Source: an uncultured Lachnospiraceae bacterium (GTDB lineage: Bacteria > Bacillota > Clostridia > Lachnospirales > Lachnospiraceae). Taken from it: a DNA stretch of 64,000 bases. The notes below the pieces were generated by a model. The model was not told the origin of the DNA and did no database searches. It worked only from the letters and a program-made list of their open reading frames with translations. Positions 36,898 to 44,819 of this stretch are shown piece after piece (position 1 is the stretch's first letter; the number at the start of each line of letters is the position of its first letter). The position numbers were made by a program, and so were the translations under genes. The stretch covers positions 1 through 64,000 of the forward strand of contig CANOLA010000005.1 of the NCBI GenBank assembly GCA_947566705.1. The letters run 5' to 3'.

Positions 36898-36932
36898 ATT
36901 ATATCATAACGGAACAGTTCCTGCCAACTGTT
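36898..36932 (-). promoter_or_regulatory. Promoter of the LytTR regulator with inverted repeat
   Basis: Minus strand TTGGCA, 18-base spacer, TATAAT. The inverted repeat AACAGTT-N6-AACTGTT covers the -35 box; ACAGTT fits the LytTR site core, so autoregulation is plausible. Confidence 0.6.
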
Positions 36933-37002
36933 TTTTTATGCTGAGGGTCCATTCCCGGCTGTGGTTTTTTTATCTGCACAACAAGGACAGATATCATATA
37001 TT

Positions 37003-37800
37003 CTAAAACAACTCATCCAGCAGAATATAATATTTCAGCTTATCCGGTTCCGGCTCAATCTCCAGCCGCTCAAACAATAGCTCCGGCCGCCAGCCTTTGT
37101 ATGCCTTTCCTCCATTGTATTTTCCTGCAAAATTATGTGCAATACTCCGGTAACAGATTGCAAGGTCCTGCCATCTGTCAGCGGCTCCGGTTTTTCCCAG
37201 ATCAATAAAGCCCGTGACTTTCCCGCCATCGACAAAAATATTTGGCAGACTGAAATCCCCATGGGAAAATACAATATCTTCCTTTGGACGGTTATCTTCC
37301 AGCCAGCACAGAAGACTCCGGGGTGAATCAAATCCATGCGGTCCGAAGGTCTCCGGTTCTGTATTTTCCATATCAACCAGTCCGTTTTCTACATTGTATT
37401 TCGCCATTTCCAGTTTTACATCAAGGGTGTTATTACAGGGACAGTCCGCAATATCCAGTGACCACAGCATTTTTATGGCATCCGTTACAACCTCAAGAAG
37501 CTTTTCCGGGGCATTCAGGTATGTTTCATCACATGCCATTTTCCCGGATATCCTGGACATCAGGCAGTACGAAGTTTCAGAAGACACACAGTATTCTATA
37601 ATTTCCGGCACGGGCAGCCTGCCCTTCAGCCAGTTGCACACACGCACTTCGTTTTCTGTTTCCATTGAAGCTTTCTGAATTTTAAGCACCATATCATCAA
37701 ATACAAGAACTTTTGAACTGGACATTCCTATCTGGTTCTCTTCATATTTTTTTCCATTCACTGCTGACCTTATGCTGTCCGGCAGCCATGTTTTTTCCAT
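37003..37800 (-). CDS. APH(3')-like phosphotransferase
   Basis: A 265-residue aminoglycoside 3'-phosphotransferase family kinase. Seen: nucleotide-binding half with SSKVLVFDDMVLKIQ (Lys), catalytic loop FSHGDFSLPNIF (Asp, Asn), Mg-binding IDLGKTGAADRWQDLA, and the family C-terminus YYILLDELF. All catalytic residues are kept, so it may give aminoglycoside resistance or act on a cell substrate; sequence alone cannot decide. GGAGG lies 7 bases before the ATG. It is preceded by two unusual hairpins and has no mobile-element genes beside it. Confidence 0.85.
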   Translation of the reverse strand: MEKTWLPDSIRSAVNGKKYEENQIGMSSSKVLVFDDMVLKIQKASMETENEVRVCNWLKGRLPVPEIIEYCVSSETSYCLMSRISGKMACDETYLNAPEKLLEVVTDAIKMLWSLDIADCPCNNTLDVKLEMAKYNVENGLVDMENTEPETFGPHGFDSPRSLLCWLEDNRPKEDIVFSHGDFSLPNIFVDGGKVTGFIDLGKTGAADRWQDLAICYRSIAHNFAGKYNGGKAYKGWRPELLFERLEIEPEPDKLKYYILLDELF

Positions 37801-37818
37801 GATTCATCCTCCATCTTC

Positions 37819-37898
37819 TTTGAACATCCGCTCATGCAAAATTTGCCTTCGGCAAATGAGCGGACGCTACATGTCAAGTTTTCATAGAAAACTTGACA
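37819..37898. repeat. Paired palindromes upstream of the APH gene
   Basis: Two hairpins: TCCGCTCAT / ATGAGCGGA enclosing ATTTGCC / GGCAAAT (37827-37864), and a perfect 12-bp stem TGTCAAGTTTTC / GAAAACTTGACA with a 3-base loop (37872-37898). No T run follows on the minus strand. Looks like a REP/BIME-type intergenic element; its GATGTTCAAA end recurs at three other gene starts in this window. Confidence 0.5.
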
Positions 37899-37948
37899 CA
37901 ACCTTTAAACAGCAGTATTTGAGTATCAATATACAAACAACAAATGAG

Positions 37949-38431
37949 TTATGACCGTACATCCAGGATGTCCGACAGGTGCTGCATATGTATTCCGATA
38001 TGCCCGATTCCCAGAAAAATTACCGCGATTAACATCCATATTACTTTACCATATATTCCAAGCAGAAAAAATGCCATAACCGGAAGAGTTGCCCCCGCAA
38101 GCGGAATGAAAAATAAATTACTGTAAAAATCCGCCAGCTTCCGTTCACTCCGAAAGTAACGTATCCACCATAATTCATACAGCGCCATCAGAGCAAACGC
38201 AGCAGCCAGCCACCAGGACCAGACTGTCCATTTATGTATGTTAAAATCCGAAAAAACCAGTGCACAGCAGCATGTTAATACTTCCCCTGTCCTCTCGAAA
38301 AACAAAAGTATTTTACTCTCTTTTTCTGCCGAGTATCCCTGCGGCTTTTTCCCTGTCCAGATGATATTGGGAATAAAAAGAAGTAGTAAAAAAATTAATC
38401 CAGTATATGAAAATCCCAGATGTCCTGTCAT
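37949..38431 (-). CDS. Hypothetical polytopic membrane protein
   Basis: A 160-residue protein with about five helices (start GFSYTGLIFLLLLFIPNIIWTGKKP). I do not recognise the family. AAGGAGG lies 8 bases before the ATG, and the gene starts 13 bases after the PadR gene, so it is probably in the PadR operon and may be the regulated function, as PadR genes often pair with membrane proteins. Confidence 0.75.
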   Translation of the reverse strand: MTGHLGFSYTGLIFLLLLFIPNIIWTGKKPQGYSAEKESKILLFFERTGEVLTCCCALVFSDFNIHKWTVWSWWLAAAFALMALYELWWIRYFRSERKLADFYSNLFFIPLAGATLPVMAFFLLGIYGKVIWMLIAVIFLGIGHIGIHMQHLSDILDVRS

Positions 38432-38444
38432 TTATTTTTCCTCC

Positions 38445-38993
38445 TTATCCTTGAACATCTTTTAAAAGTTTTCCAGCTTCCCTGCACCATGCCAGATAGG
38501 CACGGTATGTTTTTATTCCAAATTCGACGGTAAGTAAATAATATTTATGGGTACTGTCTTCATCCAGACAGTTTTTTAATACCTTTTCATATTCCAGTAA
38601 TTCCGACAGTTCCAGTTCTGTTTTTTTTCGGAAGGCTTCGATATGGAATAACGCCTGTTCTGCACCCTGCTCATTTCCAAAAAAAAGTTTTAACAGAGTT
38701 TCATAACGAAGCTCGTCTTTTTCGACCGGAAGGGTAAGCCAGTGTTTTAAATAATTCCGCCCCTCATCTGTTATGCTATAGATCAGCTTGTTTCTTTTGT
38801 TTTCCATATCTTCCTTTTTCGTCGCCAGCCCGCGGCGCACCAGATCAGCAAGTGCCGGATAGATGCTGCCATAGCTCGCACTCCAGAAATATTTCAATGC
38901 TGTATCCATTCTTTTCTTTATCTCGTATCCCGTTAATTCTTCGTGACTTAACAGACCTAAAATCACGCAGTCAATCTTTTTCTCAATTGCCAT
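38445..38993 (-). CDS. PadR family transcriptional regulator
   Basis: A 182-residue PadR-type repressor (subfamily with C-terminal dimerisation helices). Winged helix at about 1-85 with ILGLLSHEELTGYEIKK, SYGSIYPALADLVRRGL and YSITDEGRNYL; helical C-terminal half. Start at ATG of MAIEKKID with AAGGAAA about 8 bases upstream; the longer reading would overlap the decayed upstream fragment. A promoter with an ATGATAT-N9-ATATCAT inverted repeat lies 220 bases upstream and probably mediates autorepression. Confidence 0.9.
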   Translation of the reverse strand: MAIEKKIDCVILGLLSHEELTGYEIKKRMDTALKYFWSASYGSIYPALADLVRRGLATKKEDMENKRNKLIYSITDEGRNYLKHWLTLPVEKDELRYETLLKLFFGNEQGAEQALFHIEAFRKKTELELSELLEYEKVLKNCLDEDSTHKYYLLTVEFGIKTYRAYLAWCREAGKLLKDVQG

Positions 38994-39010
38994 TGCCAGT
39001 TTCCTTTCTT

Positions 39011-39196
39011 TCAGCCAGCCCATAAACCAGAACATTCCGGGGGGCAGGCTCTGCTGTATTTACCGCAGGAACTACATTTATCTTTTTCTCTGGTTTTTAT
39101 ATGTATCCCCGGAAGGTGAAAAAACCTGCGAAGCATCATCCCCAGTATCATAAAAGGAGCCATCCAGCAAAAATAATGGCAGAATGCCCTCCACAT
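39011..39196 (-). pseudogene. Fragment of a 4Fe-4S binding membrane protein
   Basis: A 61-residue remnant: WRAFCHYFCWMAPFMILG, then FFHLPGIHIKTREKDKCSSCGKYSRACPPE. Intact relatives (membrane ferredoxin proteins of the NapH/CcoG-like type) read CGKC and CPM here; the Tyr for Cys loses a cluster ligand and the frame stops at once after CPPE. Both ends are missing. It sits between the PadR promoter and PadR. Confidence 0.65.
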
Positions 39197-39202
39197 ATCA
39201 AT

Positions 39203-39241
39203 ATGATATGTTTATTATATATCATACTGATATATTGTCAA
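39203..39241 (-). promoter_or_regulatory. PadR-operon promoter with overlapping inverted repeat
   Basis: Minus strand TTGACA (39236-39241), 16-base spacer, TATAAT (39214-39219). ATGATAT (39203-39209) and ATATCAT (39219-39225) form an inverted repeat over the -10 box, a likely PadR operator. Confidence 0.75.
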
Positions 39242-39274
39242 GTCTTCACGGGCAATAACCGGATAACATTTTTA

Positions 39275-39302
39275 TTGTTATTTGCCTGAAACTGTGTATA
39301 AT
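39275..39302 (+). promoter_or_regulatory. Promoter of the methyltransferase gene
   Basis: TTGTTA, 16-base spacer, TATAAT, 28 bases before the gene. Confidence 0.6.
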
Positions 39303-39330
39303 AACAAGTAAGAATTTTTAAGGAGAAGTT

Positions 39331-40203
39331 ATGCATTCAAAAGATGATTCATATGATTATCAGGAGATGAACCTGACAGAGCAATTCAATAATGAAGAGC
39401 CGGGAATAAAGCCAAAAACGTTACCTGCGCAAAACAGCCTTGCACAAACATTTGACACCATAGCATCCTCATACGAAAAAATGCGTCCCGGCTACCCCGA
39501 CAAACTGTACCAGACAATTTTTCATTACATGCCCCTCGGCAAATCCAGTAATGCTGTCGAAGTGGGAATCGGCGGCGGACAGGCAACTCTTCCGGTATTA
39601 CAGACCGGATGCCGTCTGACTGCTGTTGAATATGGTGAACATTTTTCCAGCCTGTGCCGCAAAAAATTCAGCACATACCCAGAATTTTCCGTTATTACAG
39701 CTAAATTTGAGGATGTTAATTTTAACCCTGACACATATGATTTCGTTTTTTCCGCCTCTGCATTTCACTGGATACCGGAGGAAACCGGTTATAAAAAAGT
39801 TTTTTCGATGCTTAAAAGCGGCGGTGCATTTGCACGGTTTGCCAATCATCCGTTTGCAGCTAAAGAAAATCCCAGGCTCTGTAAGGAAATTCAAAATCTG
39901 TATGCCATATATATGAATTCAACCTCTGCCCCTGTGGAATATACAAAAGAAAACGCAGAACAAAGGGCCGATATTGCATATAAATATGGCTTTTGCGACA
40001 TTCAATATAAACTGTTTCAAAGGACAAGAACCTTCACTGCCAAAGAATACACCGCCCTCCTCGGAACCTATTCCGATCACATTTCACTTGAGGAAAATAA
40101 AAGAACAGAATTCTTTTCCGAAATTGAAAAAACGATTGATCATTTTGGAGGTAAAATCACAATTTATGACACCATAGATTTACAGCTTGCAAGAAAACCA
40201 TAA
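39331..40203 (+). CDS. Class I SAM-dependent methyltransferase
   Basis: A 290-residue methyltransferase. After a non-conserved first 35 residues comes the UbiE/Tam-like region FDTIASSYEKMRPGYP, motif I VEVGIGGGQAT, the acidic VEYGEHF strand, and FVFSASAFHWIP (motif IV region). A substrate cannot be assigned; the FHWIP type often acts on small molecules. AAGGAG lies 5 bases before the ATG. It is followed 27 bases later by the ankyrin gene, probably in one transcript. Confidence 0.85.
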   Translation: MHSKDDSYDYQEMNLTEQFNNEEPGIKPKTLPAQNSLAQTFDTIASSYEKMRPGYPDKLYQTIFHYMPLGKSSNAVEVGIGGGQATLPVLQTGCRLTAVEYGEHFSSLCRKKFSTYPEFSVITAKFEDVNFNPDTYDFVFSASAFHWIPEETGYKKVFSMLKSGGAFARFANHPFAAKENPRLCKEIQNLYAIYMNSTSAPVEYTKENAEQRADIAYKYGFCDIQYKLFQRTRTFTAKEYTALLGTYSDHISLEENKRTEFFSEIEKTIDHFGGKITIYDTIDLQLARKP

Positions 40204-40230
40204 CCATACAATAGAGGAAAGGAACCAAAA

Positions 40231-41298
40231 ATGAAAAAAAGAAAAACACTGACAAAAGACTTTGAACAGCTGGTAGAAAACAACGACACTGAGGCAATTA
40301 AAAAGGTATTTGAAAAATGTGATATCAACGCCTACGGAGGATATTACAAAGGCAATGCCCTGTCCTTCCGTCTTTCCGAGGAACTGATGACATGGCTTGT
40401 GGAAAATGGGGCGGATGTTAATTACGTGGATGCCTATGGCTATACCGCGCTTCTTCATCACGCTGGCAGCGCATGGACCGAAGAGCAGGCGCTTACACTG
40501 GTAAAGCTTGGGGCAGATGTGCATGCTACTACAGACCTGTACAAAACAAATGCCCTGCACTATGCTGTGGAAGCAGGAAACTTAAATCTTGTCCAGCGCC
40601 TTTTAGAATTGGGGACAGATATCAGCGCACCTGACTGGAACGGCGACACGCCACTTGAGCGGGCATTTCTGATAGCGAGGGGACAATATGACTTTATCAG
40701 ACTGGAACCGGTGACAAAATATCTGTTATCAAAGGGGATACCTGTAACTGAAAAACTGCAGAAATATATGAAAGAAACAGCAATTGAAATCGAATTCCAC
40801 AGAAATGATTTACTAGAGAATGACCTATTCACCCAGGAAGAAGCTGACACTGCCTTAAACAGCTTATATGAACAGCTTCATGTTACGCCTGTTCCAAGAA
40901 GAAAAGCGTATGACGGAAAAACCCGTATCGAAGTAAAAGAAAAAACCTGGCAGAAACAGCATGAAGAACTCTGGAATCTTCTGGTTCCCGGCTCGGGTCA
41001 TGCGAACACGGTACAGGGGGAAGTTATCCGCATATCCGGAAAGCTTTCACATGAAATTCTGGATAACGGGGCATGTAACTGGGACCGGGCATTTAAAGAA
41101 ATTGCGCAGGCATTACTTACCTATACCCAGATGGGAAATCCACTTCCGGAAACAGAAGCGGCGGAAGTAAAACAAATTATCCACTCCATTAAAAAAGCCT
41201 GGGTAGAAGAGCTTTACCGCTTAAGCGAACTTTCCGTAAAATGGGTGCTTTTAAATCCTGATCCGATTGCACTGGAAGACGTCAGCTACTACCGGTAA
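40231..41298 (+). CDS. Ankyrin-repeat protein
   Basis: A 355-residue cytoplasmic protein. Residues 1-165 hold about four ankyrin repeats (ELMTWLVENGADVNYVDAYGYTALLHHAG, LVKLGADVHATTD, NALHYAVEAGNLNLVQRLLELGTDI, NGDTPLERAF). The C-terminal 170 residues, starting near WQKQHEELWNLLVPGSGHANTVQGE, look like a domain seen with immunity-type or SMI1-like proteins in other genomes, but I cannot name it. No signal peptide. A repeat scaffold for protein contact; function unknown. AGAGGAAAGG lies about 8 bases before the ATG. Confidence 0.8.
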   Translation: MKKRKTLTKDFEQLVENNDTEAIKKVFEKCDINAYGGYYKGNALSFRLSEELMTWLVENGADVNYVDAYGYTALLHHAGSAWTEEQALTLVKLGADVHATTDLYKTNALHYAVEAGNLNLVQRLLELGTDISAPDWNGDTPLERAFLIARGQYDFIRLEPVTKYLLSKGIPVTEKLQKYMKETAIEIEFHRNDLLENDLFTQEEADTALNSLYEQLHVTPVPRRKAYDGKTRIEVKEKTWQKQHEELWNLLVPGSGHANTVQGEVIRISGKLSHEILDNGACNWDRAFKEIAQALLTYTQMGNPLPETEAAEVKQIIHSIKKAWVEELYRLSELSVKWVLLNPDPIALEDVSYYR

Positions 41299-41333
41299 AA
41301 CTTTTAAATGAATTTATACCTTTCCAAAATAAA

Positions 41334-41359
41334 AGTTTGCTGAATTATACCAGCAAACT
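41334..41359 (-). terminator. Intrinsic terminator of the XRE gene
   Basis: Stem AGTTTGCTG / CAGCAAACT, followed on the minus strand by TTTATTTT. Confidence 0.75.
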
Positions 41360-41360
41360 C

Positions 41361-41711
41361 CTATTTCCCTTCCCTGTTTAACCGCTGTTTTAATGCCTTA
41401 ACCGTATCCAGTAAATAAAGCTGTTCATCCTCCGACAATTCTTTTGCAACTTCATAAAGCTCTGCCAGTATGCGGGCGCTTTGAGAAGATTCTCTTGTGT
41501 CCTGCATTTCCCCTTCACCATTTAACAGCCATTCTTTTCTAATATCTAAAACCTGACAAATCGCATTTATAACAATAACCTGCGGCCCTGTTTTATTTTT
41601 TTCAAGATTAAATATAACCCCTCTTGACACTCCAATGGATTCGGCAAGAGAATTCTGGGTATAGCCTTTTTTCCTGCGGGCATAATTCAATCTCTCACCC
41701 AAAGTATTCAT
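41361..41711 (-). CDS. XRE-type HTH repressor
   Basis: A 116-residue phage-repressor-like regulator. HTH_3 at about 4-60: RLNYARRKKGYTQNSLAESIGVSRGVIFNLEKNK. The short C-terminal tail (about 70-116) is helical and likely dimerises the protein. GAGGTGA lies 6 bases before the ATG. Its promoter faces away from the NeuC cassette promoter, and both -35 boxes lie in a perfect 16-bp inverted repeat, so it most likely represses both itself and the cassette. Confidence 0.9.
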   Translation of the reverse strand: MNTLGERLNYARRKKGYTQNSLAESIGVSRGVIFNLEKNKTGPQVIVINAICQVLDIRKEWLLNGEGEMQDTRESSQSARILAELYEVAKELSEDEQLYLLDTVKALKQRLNREGK

Positions 41712-41731
41712 GTTTAATCACCTCATTATCA

Positions 41732-41832
41732 AGTATACAATATCATGAATTCAGTGTCAATGAGTTTTTGCTCTGTCAACGCATATCAAATCTTTGTTTT
41801 TCATTGACACTGAATTGAAAAGATGCTATAAT
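41732..41832. promoter_or_regulatory. Divergent promoters embedded in a 16-bp inverted repeat
   Basis: AATTCAGTGTCAATGA (41748-41763) and its exact reverse complement (41801-41816). Plus promoter: TTGACA (41804-41809), 17 bases, TATAAT (41827-41832), full consensus. Minus promoter: TTGACA (rc 41755-41760), 17 bases, TATACT (rc 41732-41737). Both -35 boxes lie within the repeat arms, fitting competition between repressor and RNA polymerase. A partial third site (CTGTCAA) lies near 41773. Confidence 0.9.
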
Positions 41833-41866
41833 TCATTAACAAAGCAATACAAAGGAGGAAATTACA

Positions 41867-42052
41867 TTGATATGGAAAAACTGTTCCAGCAGGCAAATAA
41901 CAATCGTAGATGAAATCATTGACAATGCAACAGAGCTTCCTGTCGAAAGTCAAAACCTGATACTTATGATGGCAAAAGCGATGCAATATACCAGAGACTG
42001 TATGATGCGCGAACACACCTCAGAACATTTTACAAGGAAAGACTTAATATGA
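41867..42052 (+). CDS. Small protein leading the sugar cassette
   Basis: A 61-residue protein with TTG start, chosen because AGGAGG is 8 bases upstream. The core DEIIDNATELPVESQNLILMMAKAMQYTRDCMMRE is amphipathic and looks conserved in type with small proteins that follow XRE genes; I cannot name a family. A competing ATG 5 bases later opens another frame that reads MEKLFQQANNN and stops after 13 codons, so a frameshift in the N-terminus is possible. The stop overlaps the NeuC-like ATG (ATGA). Confidence 0.6.
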   Translation: MIWKNCSSRQITIVDEIIDNATELPVESQNLILMMAKAMQYTRDCMMREHTSEHFTRKDLI

Positions 42053-43233
42053 TTAATAAAAAAATTGCAATTGTTACAGGTACAAGAGCAGAATATGGTC
42101 TGCTAAAACCAATAATCCAAAAAATTCAAGATGACAAAGAATTACAGTTATGTCTAATTGTAACCGGAACTCATCTTTCTAAGAAATATGGTTTTACTTT
42201 TCATGAAATAGAACTGGACGGTTTTTCTATAAACTACAAAGTAAACATGAACCTTGAAAATAATACTCCGTATGGAATTAGTTGCGCTATGGGACAAGAG
42301 ATTGTTGAACTGGCAGAAATCTTTGATAAAGAAAAAATTGATATGGTAATTCTTTTAGGAGACCGTTATGAAATTGAAACAGCTGGTATTGCTGCTTTGA
42401 TTTCCAGCATTCCTATTGCACATCTCCACGGAGGAGAACTAACAGAGGGACTTATTGATGATGCAATACGCCACTCCCTGACAAAAATGAGCATGTTACA
42501 TTTCACCTCCACACCAGAGTATAGGAAACGTGTAATACAAATGGGTGAAAATCCCAAAAGGGTATTTTATGTCGGAGCCCTGGGAACTGAAAATATTCGT
42601 AACTCAACTTTATATTCCATTGATGAACTCTGTGGAAAATTTGGTGAATGCTTCAGAAAGCCATATTTTATGATTACATATCATCCAGTCACACTGGAAC
42701 CCGGCTCTGCCCAAAAACAATTTAACAATTTGCTGACAAGTCTGTCATCTTTTAAAGACTATACATGTATTTTTACCTATGCAAATGCTGATTCCGAGGG
42801 AACAATAATTAATCAAATGACAGAGAAATATGTAAATAATAATGACAATGCATTCGCATTTGTATCTATGGGAAAAAACGGCTATTTAAGTGCACTAAAA
42901 CATTGTAAAGCCGTTATAGGAAATTCTTCAAGTGGATTAATAGAAGCACCATCCTTTCATATTCCAACTGTGAATATCGGAAATCGACAGACTGGCCGTA
43001 TAACAGGCAATACCGTGCTTTCCTGCGGAAATTCCAGTGAAGATATAGTCAAAACCATTTCCACAGCATTAAGCCCTGAATTTAACAGACTCTGCCGGTC
43101 TTCCCAAAATATTTACGATAAAGAAGGCACTTCCGAAACCATAGTAAAAGAGATTAAAAAATTTCTGAGTCAGGATATTAGCACTGCAAAAAAATTTTAT
43201 GATATAGACTTTAAATTGGAGAATCAAAAATGA
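42049..43233 (+). CDS. NeuC-like UDP-GlcNAc 2-epimerase (hydrolysing)
   Basis: A 394-residue GT-B-fold epimerase. N-terminal TGTRAEYGLLKPII, middle VILLGDRYEIETAGIAAL and HLHGGELTEGLIDDAIRHSLTKMS (catalytic acidic and His residues), and C-terminal GNSSSGLIEAPSF and NIGNRQTGR. The ...EYGLL and HGGE...DDAIRH pattern is that of NeuC/LegG (product ManNAc or a 2,4-diacetamido derivative plus UDP) rather than WecB. No NeuB or NeuA gene follows in the window. Second gene of a four-gene overlapping operon. Confidence 0.85.
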   Translation: MINKKIAIVTGTRAEYGLLKPIIQKIQDDKELQLCLIVTGTHLSKKYGFTFHEIELDGFSINYKVNMNLENNTPYGISCAMGQEIVELAEIFDKEKIDMVILLGDRYEIETAGIAALISSIPIAHLHGGELTEGLIDDAIRHSLTKMSMLHFTSTPEYRKRVIQMGENPKRVFYVGALGTENIRNSTLYSIDELCGKFGECFRKPYFMITYHPVTLEPGSAQKQFNNLLTSLSSFKDYTCIFTYANADSEGTIINQMTEKYVNNNDNAFAFVSMGKNGYLSALKHCKAVIGNSSSGLIEAPSFHIPTVNIGNRQTGRITGNTVLSCGNSSEDIVKTISTALSPEFNRLCRSSQNIYDKEGTSETIVKEIKKFLSQDISTAKKFYDIDFKLENQK

Positions 43234-44117
43234 AAATATTGTTTATCGGCTGTGTCCAGTCTTCTTATACCTTGTTGCGCAAACTTATAAATATTCATGC
43301 CAATGTTGCAGGTGTAATCACGAAAAAGGAATCTTCTTTTAATTCGGACTTTAGGGATCTTTTTCCCTTATGTCAAAAATACCATATTGAGTGCATATAT
43401 GTTCAAAATATTAATGATTATGAGAGCATGAATTTTATTCAGAAGGTTAATGCCGACATTGGATTTTGTTTTGGATGGTCGCAGCTCATTAAAGAAAAAA
43501 TCATAAATCTATTACCTAAAGGTATCATAGGATTCCACCCTGCATTATTACCATATAACAGAGGACGACATCCAATTATCTGGGCTCTGTTTCTTGGTCT
43601 TCCAGAAACTGCTTCAACTTTTTTTCAAATTGATACAACGGCAGATACCGGAGATATCTTATTACAGGAAAAAATAGAAATTACGTATGAGGATGATGCC
43701 GGTACCTTATATAAAAAGATTATGGAAACAGCTTGTAACCAAATAGAACTTCTTGTAAAAGGTTTAGAACAAAATTCCCTTGTCCACGTACAGCAACACC
43801 CCCAGGGAAACACATGGAGAAAGAGGGGAATAAACGATGGCAGGATAGATTTTCGCATGTCTGGCAGAAGCATTTATAATTTAGTAAGAAGTCTTACAAA
43901 ACCTTATCCAGGCGCACATATTGTAAAAGCACAAAAACAATACAGAGTATGGAAGGTATGTGAAATTGAAATGACCGGGCTGGAACATATTGAACCCGGA
44001 AAAATCCTGGAAATATATAATGATGGAACTTTTGACGTAAAGGCAGCAGATAAAATTATACGGGTTCTGGAATGTGACAAAATATCACTTAAGAAAGGGG
44101 AATATTTATATCCATGA
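43230..44117 (+). CDS. Formyltransferase family protein
   Basis: A 295-residue relative of Met-tRNA formyltransferase, ArnA-N and sugar N-formyltransferases, which move formyl from 10-formyl-THF to an amine. Core GFHPALLPYNRGRHPIIWAL with catalytic His, DTTADTGDILL with catalytic Asp, and a C-terminal OB-like part (LVRSLTKPYPGAH, then VLECDKISLKKGEYL). It is not the housekeeping fmt: the context is sugar genes and the N-terminal strand differs. Inferred role: N-formylation of the amino sugar freed by the PIG-L enzyme. Overlaps both neighbours by ATGA. Confidence 0.8.
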   Translation: MKILFIGCVQSSYTLLRKLINIHANVAGVITKKESSFNSDFRDLFPLCQKYHIECIYVQNINDYESMNFIQKVNADIGFCFGWSQLIKEKIINLLPKGIIGFHPALLPYNRGRHPIIWALFLGLPETASTFFQIDTTADTGDILLQEKIEITYEDDAGTLYKKIMETACNQIELLVKGLEQNSLVHVQQHPQGNTWRKRGINDGRIDFRMSGRSIYNLVRSLTKPYPGAHIVKAQKQYRVWKVCEIEMTGLEHIEPGKILEIYNDGTFDVKAADKIIRVLECDKISLKKGEYLYP

Positions 44118-44776
44118 AAGTAATGGTAATATCACCACACCAGGATGATGAAACTCTGGGTGCCGGAGGAACTCTGTTAAAGTTAAAAAAAGAAGGTCAT
44201 GCGATTTTCTGGCTTAATATTACTGCTGCCAGTGAAGAAGCAGGATGGGATTCCCAATTTGTTTTTCACCGGCAAAAACAAGTGACAAAGGTTGCAAAAG
44301 CTTTCGATTTTGAGGATACCATGAACTTATCTCTTCCTCCTGCTACCCTCGGTGCAGAAACCAGACAACAAGATATTATCGATGGAATCAATAATTTTTT
44401 TCTGAAAGTCAGGCCTGACTGGATTATTCTGCCCGATTACAATGATGTACATTCAGATCACCGGATAGTATTTGATTGCGGTATTTCCTGTTCCAAAATA
44501 TTCCGGCATCCCTCAATAAAAAGAATTACTACCATGGAAATTTTATCAGAAACAGATTATGGAATCCCAGATAATCATTTTACGCCAAACCTATTTGTGG
44601 ACATCAGTAACTTTATTGATATGAAGCTGGAAATTGTAAAAATATATGACACAGAAATTTCCCATCCGCCCTTCCCTCGGAGTCTGGACGCCATAAAAGC
44701 TCTCGCGCGTATCAGGGGTGCGGCCTCAGGCGCAGGCTATGCGGAAGGTTTTCGGATAATCAAAATGATAGAATAA
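44114..44776 (+). CDS. PIG-L/LmbE family N-deacetylase
   Basis: A 220-residue zinc-dependent deacetylase of the PIG-L/BshB/MshB fold. Zinc site PHQDDETLGAGG near the N-terminus (His, Asp, Asp) and HSDH at about 115 with the third His. Substrates in the family are GlcNAc-type N-acetyl groups. In this operon it would remove acetyl from the NeuC product or its derivative before the formyltransferase acts. Last gene of the cassette; no clear terminator follows. Confidence 0.9.
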   Translation: MKVMVISPHQDDETLGAGGTLLKLKKEGHAIFWLNITAASEEAGWDSQFVFHRQKQVTKVAKAFDFEDTMNLSLPPATLGAETRQQDIIDGINNFFLKVRPDWIILPDYNDVHSDHRIVFDCGISCSKIFRHPSIKRITTMEILSETDYGIPDNHFTPNLFVDISNFIDMKLEIVKIYDTEISHPPFPRSLDAIKALARIRGAASGAGYAEGFRIIKMIE

Positions 44777-44819
44777 TCCATCTTTCAATTACATATAAGT
44801 GTTATTCATATGGAGCGCA

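Noticed and set aside
37949..38126. Plus-strand frame opposite the small membrane protein gene
   Set aside because: Shadow of a hydrophobic gene that has a strong ribosome site on the other strand.
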